The notes beneath the pieces were generated by a model. That model was not told the DNA's origin and ran no database searches. It saw nothing but the letters and a program-made list of their open reading frames with translations. This document shows positions 35,010-42,515 of a stretch of 64,000 nt of DNA, piece by piece. The stretch comes from an uncultured Lachnospiraceae bacterium. GTDB lineage: Bacteria > Bacillota > Clostridia > Lachnospirales > Lachnospiraceae. Location: positions 62,001 through 126,000 of the forward strand of contig CANDGI010000003.1 of assembly GCA_947384285.1 (NCBI GenBank), given 5' to 3'. The position numbers were made by a program, and so were the translations under genes. Each line of letters begins with the position of its first letter. Within the stretch, counting starts at the first letter, position 1.

Positions 35010-35707
35010 TCTGATTCACCGCCTCCCGTAATCTGGAAGAACAGTTCTTCGATATCCGCATCTTTTGCCTGTTCCCTGGTAAATGTACCTACGATTTTCC
35101 CCCGTTCCATAATGAACATGACATCCCACAATTCTTTGACCATTTCCAGCATATGGGTGCTGATTAACACGGTTGCCCCTTGTTCCTTAAGCTCCAGTAC
35201 AACCTCCTTCAATTCCTTAATGGCTGCCGGATCCAAGCCCACCATAGGCTCATCCAGCAAAATCACCTTGGGCAGAATAGCAAGGGCGCAGCAGATGCTC
35301 ACCTTCTGCATCATGCCTTTGGACAATTCATTTCCTAACTTTTCCTGTTTATCCTCCAATTCAAACCGAACCAGAAGCTTCTCAATCTCTTGGTCGGAAA
35401 TGGAGGAATGGTAGGCACGCCGCACATATTCAATATGCTCCCGGACCGTTAAGGCATCAAACATTGCTGGAATTTCCGGCACGTAGGCAAATATCCGCTT
35501 CGCCTCCAATGTCCTTGCCGGCATCCGCTCAATGCCCACGCCGCCCTGACAGCGCAAAAGCCCTGCGATGCATTTAATAATCGTAGATTTTCCGGCTCCG
35601 TTTGGCCCTAATAAAATTCCTACCTGTCCTCCAGGCACCGTAAAGCTTACATGGTCAACCGCCAAATGCTTGCCGTATTTTTTTGTTAAATCTTGAATTT
35701 CCAACAT
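35006..35707 (-). CDS. ABC exporter ATP-binding protein
   Basis: A 233-residue nucleotide-binding domain. Walker A is GPNGAGKSTIIK, the Q-loop lies in AYVPEIPAMFDALTV, the signature is LSKGMMQKV (a variant of LSGGQ), Walker B is VILLDEPMVGLDP and the switch His is in ISTHML. It energises the permease encoded by the overlapping next gene. The variant signature LSKGM is common in this exporter subfamily. The leader region upstream carries a dispersed 77-bp repeat. Confidence 0.96.
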   Translation of the reverse strand: MLEIQDLTKKYGKHLAVDHVSFTVPGGQVGILLGPNGAGKSTIIKCIAGLLRCQGGVGIERMPARTLEAKRIFAYVPEIPAMFDALTVREHIEYVRRAYHSSISDQEIEKLLVRFELEDKQEKLGNELSKGMMQKVSICCALAILPKVILLDEPMVGLDPAAIKELKEVVLELKEQGATVLISTHMLEMVKELWDVMFIMERGKIVGTFTREQAKDADIEELFFQITGGGESE

Positions 35708-35726
35708 AACCCTCTCTCCTTTTTTC

Positions 35727-35803
35727 TTAGGCTCTTACGAACAATTTCTTGCGCAAAATGGCAGAATTTTTGTATGGCGCGTTCCTGGTTTATCCAGATG
35801 AGG
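35727..35803. repeat. Dispersed 77-bp repeat, copy 2
   Basis: Matches 29311-29387 in the same orientation, sharing ACAATTTCTTGCGCAAA and TGGTTTATCCAG. It lies just upstream of the ABC ATPase gene, between it and the terminator at 35820-35881. A weak third relative may be TTCGCAAAATGAGCGATAA at 59402-59420. Confidence 0.8.
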
Positions 35804-35819
35804 CCATTCGCCCTTCCTC

Positions 35820-35881
35820 AAAAAAAGCCATATGCTTTATTGTATTATTCATTTAATACAATAAAGCATATGGCTTTTTTT
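35820..35881. terminator. Strong bidirectional terminator
   Basis: A perfect 28-bp inverted repeat (35820-35847 and 35854-35881) with a 6-nt loop. The arms begin A7 and end T7, so either strand gives a stem followed by a U tract. It lies directly after the beta-helix protein gene, whose stop codon is 6 bp away, and insulates it from the ABC exporter genes. Confidence 0.93.
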
Positions 35882-35886
35882 GTCAA

Positions 35887-36555
35887 CTAAATATGTTTTT
35901 CTACCAAATCATTTTTCTTTTTGTAAATGGAATTTGCCGGCACAACGCCCCGTACCATGGAAAGAGGATAAATATTGCTGTTTCTGCCTACCACGGTTCC
36001 TGGATTCAGCACGCTGTTGCAGCCAACCTCCACTTCATCCCCTAACATGGCTCCGAATTTCTTTAACCCGGTGGCAATCTCTTCCCCTTCTCCCTTTACC
36101 ACCACCAATGTCTTATCTGACTTCACATTGGAGGTGATGGAGCCCGCACCCATATGAGCCTTATAACCTAAGATGGCGTCTCCTACGTAATTGTAATGGG
36201 GCACCTGAACCTTATTGAACAATACTACATTTTTCAGTTCGGTGGAATTGCCTGCCACTGCACCTTTTCCTACAATGGCATTTCCCCGGATAAATGCGCA
36301 ATGGCGGATTTCTGCTTCCTCATCGACGATTAAGGGGCCGTTCAGGCAGGCTGTGGGGGCAACCTTTGCATTCTTGGCGATCCAGATGTTTTCTCCCCGC
36401 TGTTCAAATTTTTCTTTGTCCAAGGTTTTTCCAAGTTCGCAGATAAATCTGCTGATTTTGGGCAGCGCTTCCCAGGGGTAAGTCAGGCCTTGGAAAAGGT
36501 CTGCTGCTATGGTTTCTGATAAATTGTACAGGTTGGTGATTTTACATGTTTCCAT
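35887..36555 (-). CDS. Left-handed beta-helix (hexapeptide-repeat) protein, GlmU C-domain-like
   Basis: A 222-residue protein. After an N-terminal helix region, residues about 60-200 form hexapeptide repeats (IAKNAKVAPTACLNGPLIVDEEAEIRHCAF, split; GNAIVGKGAVAGNSTELKNVVLF), including the block GYKAHMGAGSITSNVK, which resembles the acetyltransferase half of GlmU and related sugar-nucleotide enzymes. No nucleotidyltransferase domain is present, so it is not a complete UDP-GlcNAc pyrophosphorylase, although such proteins are often given that name. It is probably an acetyltransferase acting on a sugar (inference). It ends next to a strong terminator. Confidence 0.82.
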   Translation of the reverse strand: METCKITNLYNLSETIAADLFQGLTYPWEALPKISRFICELGKTLDKEKFEQRGENIWIAKNAKVAPTACLNGPLIVDEEAEIRHCAFIRGNAIVGKGAVAGNSTELKNVVLFNKVQVPHYNYVGDAILGYKAHMGAGSITSNVKSDKTLVVVKGEGEEIATGLKKFGAMLGDEVEVGCNSVLNPGTVVGRNSNIYPLSMVRGVVPANSIYKKKNDLVEKHI

Positions 36556-36598
36556 TTGATTTTCCTCTTTTCTTTTACTATGAATCTAAGACTACAGC

Positions 36599-36634
36599 GT
36601 AACCTGCTAAGTAACCTGCTAAGTGACCTGCTTT
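36599..36634. repeat. 12-bp tandem repeat over the topB stop codon
   Basis: GTAACCTGCTAA occurs twice in tandem (36599-36610 and 36611-36622), followed by GTGACCTGCTTT. On the minus strand each copy encodes Gln-Val-Thr-stop, so the last codons of topB including TAG are duplicated downstream in frame. Confidence 0.8.
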
Positions 36635-38889
36635 TTTTCTGGCGTTTTCCTGGATGCTTTGTCTTTTGCGGAGGGGGGCGAAGGTTTATTCGCCGATGGC
36701 TTCGAAGACTTATAATATGTGGAAGCATATTGGAAATGCCCTCGCAGTGCGTATTGGTTATTTAATCCTAGTACGCCGCTGGTGCGGCTCCTTACAAAAT
36801 GCTCTAATTTATCCATGTATTCCTTGGGGGTAATGCTTCCTTCTGCTACATAGGTCAGCCCTTTTTCCCAGCTTGCAGTTAATTCAGGATTTAACAAGGA
36901 GCGGATGGATGCATTTACCACGTCGTATATCATTTCACCTAATAAAGTCGGTGTGATGGCCTGGGTTTTCTTGTTCAGGGCAAGGTATTTGTTATTGACC
37001 AGCTTTTTCAAAATTTCTGCCCTGGTGGCGCTGGTGCCAATTCCGCTTCCTTTGATTTGGGCGCGGAGTTCTTCATCCTCAATCAGCTGCCCGGCATTCT
37101 CCATGGCAAGTATCATGGAGCCGGAATTATAGCGTTTGGGAGGGGAGGTTTCCCCCTCCTTGATATTTAATGCTTCCACTGGAAGTTTCATTCCTTTTTT
37201 TAACCTGGAAAGAAGCTCCAGAAGCTTTCCGTCGCAGGAATTCTCTTCTGTTCCAGACTGTTCCTTCCCTTCTGGCTTTTCCCTGTCTTTCTTTTTCTGG
37301 AAGGAATACTCCATAACCTTAAGATAGCCCGGGTCTGCCAGAACCTTGAATGCAAAAAAGAATTTTTCTTTCCTGGCAGAGCTTCCCTCCTTCTGCCCTT
37401 CCAAAGAAGCGTCCTTTTGGGGCTGTTCCCTAGAAACCGGCTCCATAGCCGTGACCAGGCTGATTTTCTGGTAGACAGCCGGTGGAAAGAATATTCCAAG
37501 AAACCGTCGGACAATGGCTTCATAAACATTCAACGCCGTCCCATTCAGGCTGCGGATGGCGGAAAAACCCTGGCCCGTAGGGATAATGGCATAATGGTCT
37601 GTAATCTGCTTATCATTCACATACCGGGTCTTTGCAATCTTTTTATAACTTCCTGTTTCCAAAATCTCCTCGGAAAATTCCCGGACGGAAGGTATGTTCT
37701 TAAGGCCGCTGATATTCTTATGGATTTCCTTTGCTACCGCCGACGACAGAACCCTGGCGTCCGTCCTGGGATAAGTCACCAGCTTTTTCTCATACAATTC
37801 CTGCACCACCTGCAAGGTCTCATCCGGGCTGATTTTAAAAAATCTGGAGCAGTCATTCTGAAGCTCTGCCAGATTGTACAATAAAGGAGGGTTCTTATTT
37901 TCTTTTTTCTTCTCTATAGAAAATACGGCTGCTTCTCCTTTGCCGGTTTCCAAAGCATCCCCTCCGGCAGTCCCCGTGGCCATCCTATTATGGATGTGGG
38001 AGACTTCCATAGCAGATTCCCCGGTTCCATGGCTTCCCTTCTTCGGATTGAAAATTAAATCTTTTATTAATCTTTCTGCATCTTCCCGGCTTTTGAAGCC
38101 ATTTTCTTTATAGAGTTTGGGGGACTGGTAGTAGGCGGATCCTTCCACAGCCCTCCACTCTCCTTCGATGGAATTTCCCTGGATATCCACCGTGCTTACC
38201 ACCCGGTAAAAAGGGGTTTTTACAAATTCCCGGATCTCCCGCTCCCGACGGACCACCATGCCCTGCACACAGGTCATGACCCGTCCTACGCTGACCACGG
38301 TATACTTGGTATTCAAAAAGCTTGAGATGGCATTCCCATATTTTAAGGTAAGCAGGCGAGAAAAATTAATGCCCATTAAATAATCTTCTTTTGCCCGTAA
38401 ATAGGCGGATTCACAGAGATTATCATATTCTGACAAATCCTTGGCTTCCCGGATTCCCCTTAAGATTTCCTCCTCTGTCTGAGAATCAATCCACACCCTC
38501 CGGCGGTTTTTCCCCCTGACCTTTGCCTGGCGTTCCACCAGCCGGTAGATATACTCCCCTTCCCTTCCAGAGTCCGTACATACATAAATGGTATCCACAT
38601 CTGTCCGGTTCAACAATCCTGCCACGATCTCATACTGCTTTTTCACGCCTGGGATTACCTCATACTTGAAATCCTCCGGGAGAAACGGAAGGGTGGCAAG
38701 GCTCCATTTCTTATATTTTTCATCATAGGCTTCCGGGTAACTCATGGTGACCAGATGCCCTACACACCAGGTAACTATGGCTTCCCCTGATTCCATATAG
38801 CCGTCATGATTTTTTAATTCCAGTTTTAATGCTTTGGCAAATTCCCGTGCTACACTGGGTTTTTCTGCTATATATAAAGCTTTCGCCAT
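36619..38889 (-). CDS. topB: DNA topoisomerase III (type IA)
   Basis: A 756-residue type IA topoisomerase that relaxes and decatenates DNA by single-strand passage. It starts AKALYIAEKPSVAREFAKAL (Toprim domain), has the Toprim DxD-type motif CTDSGREGEYIYRLV, the catalytic region KLVTYPRTDARVLS with the nucleophilic Tyr, and GIGTSATRAEILKKLVNNKYL near the C-terminal part of the core. No C-terminal zinc-finger cluster is seen; the tail is Lys/Ser/Pro rich. The start at 38889 has AGGATG seven bases upstream. Its initiation region is the first of four 39-bp tandem repeats, and its stop lies in a 12-bp tandem repeat. Confidence 0.95.
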   Translation of the reverse strand: MAKALYIAEKPSVAREFAKALKLELKNHDGYMESGEAIVTWCVGHLVTMSYPEAYDEKYKKWSLATLPFLPEDFKYEVIPGVKKQYEIVAGLLNRTDVDTIYVCTDSGREGEYIYRLVERQAKVRGKNRRRVWIDSQTEEEILRGIREAKDLSEYDNLCESAYLRAKEDYLMGINFSRLLTLKYGNAISSFLNTKYTVVSVGRVMTCVQGMVVRREREIREFVKTPFYRVVSTVDIQGNSIEGEWRAVEGSAYYQSPKLYKENGFKSREDAERLIKDLIFNPKKGSHGTGESAMEVSHIHNRMATGTAGGDALETGKGEAAVFSIEKKKENKNPPLLYNLAELQNDCSRFFKISPDETLQVVQELYEKKLVTYPRTDARVLSSAVAKEIHKNISGLKNIPSVREFSEEILETGSYKKIAKTRYVNDKQITDHYAIIPTGQGFSAIRSLNGTALNVYEAIVRRFLGIFFPPAVYQKISLVTAMEPVSREQPQKDASLEGQKEGSSARKEKFFFAFKVLADPGYLKVMEYSFQKKKDREKPEGKEQSGTEENSCDGKLLELLSRLKKGMKLPVEALNIKEGETSPPKRYNSGSMILAMENAGQLIEDEELRAQIKGSGIGTSATRAEILKKLVNNKYLALNKKTQAITPTLLGEMIYDVVNASIRSLLNPELTASWEKGLTYVAEGSITPKEYMDKLEHFVRSRTSGVLGLNNQYALRGHFQYASTYYKSSKPSANKPSPPSAKDKASRKTPEKKQVT

Positions 38890-39018
38890 AAATCTACATC
38901 CTGCCTTCTATTATAAAGCTTTCACCATAAACTTGCATCCTGTTTCTATTATGAAAGCTTTCATAATAAATTTGCATCCTGTTTCTATTATGAAAGCCTT
39001 CATCATAAATTCATTCTG
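38873..39018. repeat. Four 39-bp tandem repeats covering the topB start region
   Basis: A 39-bp unit with CAGGATG, about eight bases, then ATG-x-x-AAAGCTTT (minus strand) is repeated four times. Equivalent first codons lie at 38889 (topB ATG), 38928 (ATG), 38967 (ATT) and 39006 (ATG). Each copy thus duplicates a ribosome-binding site and the first codons of topB. The period equals 13 codons, so all copies share one frame. Confidence 0.88.
38911..39006 (-). CDS. Possible 31-codon upstream ORF made of the topB leader repeats
   Basis: The tandem repeats encode MMKAFIIETGCKFIMKAF followed by IIETGCKFMVKAL and a TAA stop, 21 bp before the topB start. Internal copies carry their own AGGATG-like sites. 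It is in the same frame as topB, and its repeats mimic the topB N-terminus (MAKALYI). It could tune topB translation, or be a by-product of repeat expansion. No evidence of function beyond arrangement. Confidence 0.35.
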   Translation of the reverse strand: MMKAFIIETGCKFIMKAFIIETGCKFMVKAL

Positions 39019-39026
39019 CTTTCTAT

Positions 39027-40400
39027 CTATTTGCTCATATCCACCAACAGGATACGCGGGTCTTTTTCTACTGCTTTTACCAGTCTCGCTTCAAAGGACT
39101 TAGCAGAAAACAGATAGTAATAATTCGCTGTAATCCTGGCCTGCTCCATGCTCTCAAAAAGCTGCTGGCACATCTCGAAAGTCATTTCCGGCTCCGACCA
39201 GTTGCAAAGGCAAATGATGTTTTCCCTCACACTGTTTTGGGCAATAATATCGATATGGCCTTTTTTCCCAATCCAGGTGCCCATCTTATGAATGCGCAGC
39301 GGCAGTTTTCCTACCATATCCTGCAATTTCAGATATTCCATGCACACATTTACAAAATACCGTTTCAGATAGGCTTCCATCTCTTTTTCGATATGCTTTT
39401 CATAAAACTCTTCCGGCTCCATCTGCTGAAGGTCTGACAAATAGGGATATACAAACTTAAACCAGAAATTAATAAATGTATCTTTTATCTGATACAGGCC
39501 TTTCTGGGCATTCTGCCAGCCGCCCGTTTCAAAAGAATAGACTTTCTCCACAACATCAAACTCCATAAGGTTTTTCAGATAAACGCTGATTTTCGCCCTG
39601 GAAAACCCCGTTGCCTGGTAAATGTCATTCAGCTTGTGCTTTCCAGATGCCAGAACCTCCAGAAGGGTGTTGTATACAGAAAGCTCCCGTAACTGGCTTC
39701 GGATGATTTCTTCTGCCTTCCTATGTAAAAAACCGTTTTTTGAAAGAATCAGGCTGCAGATATTGCCACGGATATCCCGTCCATCCTCCCATGCCTTCAT
39801 ATATTCCGGCACGCCGCCAATCACTCCGTATGTCTCCATGCTCTCCCTGACACTGTACTTTGGAAAGCTCCGCACCAAATCCAAGAACCTTAATTCACTG
39901 ATTTTCACAATGCCATCCACTTTTTTCATGGCATTCCCCAGCATCCCAGGAAGCTCCTGCTCTATCCAGGGAATCGAAGAGCTGCACAAAAGAATCATCA
40001 CCGGGCCTGGATACAGCTTCTTGGCCTTTAATTTCAAGATACTGTCCATGAACTGGCTGTCCTTTTTTACAATATTTTGAAATTCATCAATGACAAACAC
40101 CAGCTTGCTTCCATCCTTGCTTTTCATCCGCTTGAAATAGACATCATAAGCTTCCTCGGAAACCGCAGTATGAGAATGCTCTTCAATTTCTCTCTTCATC
40201 CGCTGTTTCTGGGCATAGGGGGAAATTTCCGGCGCATAATAATAAAAATATTTTTTATCCCTGCAAAAATCCCGTATCAGCTCCCTGCCGCCATTCTCTT
40301 TTCTCCCATACAACACAAAAAGCTGATTCCCCTCCTGATGGTACATCTCATCCAACTGCTGTAATTCCTCTTTTCTTCCAATCATAACCGCATCCCTCAT
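39027..40400 (-). CDS. DUF234-type (archaeal-like) ATPase with degenerate P-loop
   Basis: A 457-residue protein of the ATPase family that starts with IGRKEELQQLDEMY. It has an AAA/STAND-like domain with a good Walker B (KLVFVIDEFQ), a winged-helix region (DIYQATGFSRAKISVYLKNLMEFDVVEKV, split) and a C-terminal DUF234 nuclease-like domain. The expected Walker A (GRRRVGKTxL) reads GRKENGGREL, so the ATP-binding lysine is missing. Cellular role is unknown for the family. The start at 40400 has GGGAGG four bases upstream. It lies 138 bp before topB, separated by the 39-bp repeats. Confidence 0.82.
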   Translation of the reverse strand: MRDAVMIGRKEELQQLDEMYHQEGNQLFVLYGRKENGGRELIRDFCRDKKYFYYYAPEISPYAQKQRMKREIEEHSHTAVSEEAYDVYFKRMKSKDGSKLVFVIDEFQNIVKKDSQFMDSILKLKAKKLYPGPVMILLCSSSIPWIEQELPGMLGNAMKKVDGIVKISELRFLDLVRSFPKYSVRESMETYGVIGGVPEYMKAWEDGRDIRGNICSLILSKNGFLHRKAEEIIRSQLRELSVYNTLLEVLASGKHKLNDIYQATGFSRAKISVYLKNLMEFDVVEKVYSFETGGWQNAQKGLYQIKDTFINFWFKFVYPYLSDLQQMEPEEFYEKHIEKEMEAYLKRYFVNVCMEYLKLQDMVGKLPLRIHKMGTWIGKKGHIDIIAQNSVRENIICLCNWSEPEMTFEMCQQLFESMEQARITANYYYLFSAKSFEARLVKAVEKDPRILLVDMSK

Positions 40401-40649
40401 CCGGCCTCCCGTACATTTTTTCCTACCGCTCTTCATCCGCTGTAGATTTCCACTTTCGTATCATATCACGATTTAACTTTTTTTACAATACTTTTTCCTT
40501 TTTCCACTTCAATCGTGCAAAAAAAGCTGCCAGAACGCCAGCACATCCCGCCATATATTCCATCCACATTTCGATACACAGGGGAAGTTTCCCAACATCC
40601 TCACATTTCCAGACAATAAACCAGTGAACCATCCATATTCTGATACACA

Positions 40650-40715
40650 GGAAAGGCAGGATGACCCTTTGGAACGCTGCCCAGCCTGCGTGCCAAAGAG
40701 CCATCCTGCCTTTCC
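40650..40715. repeat. Palindromic copy of the GGAAAGGCAGGATG repeat
   Basis: Arms of 23 bp (40650-40672 and 40693-40715) pair at 21 positions around a 20-nt loop. It is a member of the dispersed family also seen at 25876-25953, 47281-47311 and 61100-61131. It occupies the 375-bp gap between the hydrogenase gene and the DUF234-type ATPase gene. The motif GATACACAGG also occurs twice in this gap (near 40575 and 40642). No gene is supported here. Confidence 0.8.
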
Positions 40716-40775
40716 GTTTGTACCCCAATTATGAAAAGTTCACTTTGTTACTAGAACGGACACTTATCGAAATTC

Positions 40776-42515
40776 CTACTCATTTTTAGATGGCATATCC
40801 CATCCCAAATGATCTGTATGCAGCAGCTCATGTGCCTTATGGGACAGGGGCTTCTCCAAATACTGGCTGTACAAAGCCCGTACCGAAGGATTCTCATGGG
40901 AGAACCGAAGAGGATTCTTCCTATCTAACTGATAAAGCTTGCTCCCTCGTTCCCCTGCCATTTCACGTCCTTCCGTGATTGGCTGTCCGCCGCCGCCTGC
41001 GCAGCCACCTGGACAGGCCATAACCTCCACAAAATCATATTCCGCTTCCCCGGAATTGATTCTATCCATCAATTTCCTTGTATTGCCAAGGCCATGCACC
41101 ACTGCCGCACGGATTGGAATTCCTGCAATCTCTGTTTCCACTTCCTTGACGCCGTCAAGCCCCCGTACCATCTTAAATGCATCTGGTTTGGGATTCTCTT
41201 TCTCCAAGGTATAATATGCCGTCCGAAGCGCCGCCTCCATCACGCCGCCTGTGGCGCCGAAGATAACGGCTGCACCTGAGCCAGTGCCCAGCGGAGAGTC
41301 AAATTCTTCTTCCTCCAAGTTCTCCGGGCAGATCAATTCAGACCTTAACAGCCGGTCAAACTCTCTGGTGGTAAGAACCACGTCCACATCCTTCCCTGCG
41401 CCTGCGTCATTAATATTGGGCAGTTCACATTCCGCTTTTTTGGCGGTACAGGGCATAATGGATACGCAGAAAATCCTTTCCGGATCCACGTCAAGCACTT
41501 TCTCCGCAAAATAGGTTTTTGCAACGGCTCCAAACATCTGCTGGGGTGATTTTGCTGTGGACAGCTGTTTTGTCATATCCGGGTACTGCGACTTCATAAA
41601 CCGCACCCACCCCGGGCAGCAGGAGGTAAACATGGGCCACTGATATTCGTCATGATGGGTCATGCGCTCCAAAAACTCCGTTGCTTCTTCCATAATGGTC
41701 AAATCTGCGCTGAAATTCGTATCAAAAACATAATCCATGCCTAATGCACGGGCTGCCGCCGCCATGCGCTTTTCTGTTGCCATCTTCTCTGGAAGGCCAA
41801 GGCCTTCGCCCCATGCGGCGCGCACTGCCGGAGCAATCTGTACCACCACAATCTTTTCCGGGTCATTGACCGCATCCATGACCTTGCGGACATCATCTCG
41901 TTCCCGAAGGGCTCCGGTAGGGCAATGGGTGATGCACTGTCCGCATAAGGCACAGTCTGACTCTGTAATCTTACGCATTTTGGATACACCGACGCTGGTG
42001 CGCTTGCCGGTGTTTACAATATCCCAGATTCCCAAGGATTGTATCTTATCGCAAATCTGCACGCACCGCATGCATTTGATGCATTTGCTGGCATTGCGGA
42101 TCAAGGGAAATCCTAAGTCCCAGCTTCTCTTCTCAAAATCCTGTTCAAAGGGCACATCGTTGATGTTCATATCCTCACAGATTTTCTGCAGTGCGCAGCT
42201 TCCGTTCCGCTGGCAGGCTGCACAGCGGAAATCATGCTGGGAAAGGATAATCTGCAGATTCATCCTTCGGGCATAATGAGCCTTCAGGCTGCTTGTATAC
42301 ACCACCATGCCTTCCTCTACCTTGGTGTTGCAGGATGCCACAAGGGCTTCCTTGCCTTCTATCTCCACGCAGCAGATCCGGCAGGCGCCGATTTCATTTA
42401 ATTCTTTTAAGAAGCAGAGGGTTGGGATTTTCACCCCGGCTGTCTTGGCAGCCTGCAGAATTGTGGTTCCTTCCGGCACCTGCACGTTTTTGTGATCAAT
42501 TGTCAAATTTACCAT
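40776..42515 (-). CDS. hydA: [FeFe] hydrogenase catalytic subunit
   Basis: A 579-residue group A [FeFe] hydrogenase, cytosolic, interconverting protons and H2. N-terminal domain order: a [2Fe-2S] ferredoxin-like domain (Cys in TLCFLKELNEIGACRICC), a His/Cys-ligated [4Fe-4S] region (HDFRCAACQRNGSCALQ) and two [4Fe-4S] sites (CIKCMRCVQIC; CALCGQCITHCPTGAL). The H-cluster motifs are TSCCPGW (about residue 296), MPCTAKKAE (352) and EVMACPGGCAGGGGQP (495), all intact. The start at 42515 overlaps the fusion-protein gene upstream by 7 bp; a longer frame to 42548 is inside that gene. The partner should pass electrons to or from NAD(P)H. Confidence 0.96.
   Translation of the reverse strand: MVNLTIDHKNVQVPEGTTILQAAKTAGVKIPTLCFLKELNEIGACRICCVEIEGKEALVASCNTKVEEGMVVYTSSLKAHYARRMNLQIILSQHDFRCAACQRNGSCALQKICEDMNINDVPFEQDFEKRSWDLGFPLIRNASKCIKCMRCVQICDKIQSLGIWDIVNTGKRTSVGVSKMRKITESDCALCGQCITHCPTGALRERDDVRKVMDAVNDPEKIVVVQIAPAVRAAWGEGLGLPEKMATEKRMAAAARALGMDYVFDTNFSADLTIMEEATEFLERMTHHDEYQWPMFTSCCPGWVRFMKSQYPDMTKQLSTAKSPQQMFGAVAKTYFAEKVLDVDPERIFCVSIMPCTAKKAECELPNINDAGAGKDVDVVLTTREFDRLLRSELICPENLEEEEFDSPLGTGSGAAVIFGATGGVMEAALRTAYYTLEKENPKPDAFKMVRGLDGVKEVETEIAGIPIRAAVVHGLGNTRKLMDRINSGEAEYDFVEVMACPGGCAGGGGQPITEGREMAGERGSKLYQLDRKNPLRFSHENPSVRALYSQYLEKPLSHKAHELLHTDHLGWDMPSKNE

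Noticed and set aside
33963-35414. 483-codon plus-strand open frame opposite the ABC exporter genes
   Set aside because: It is antisense to two clear, overlapping ABC genes, has basic His/Gln-rich low-quality sequence and no family match.
40483-40728. 81-aa minus-strand frame between hydA and the DUF234-type gene
   Set aside because: Half of it is the palindromic repeat at 40650-40715, and it has a Trp-rich unlikely composition.
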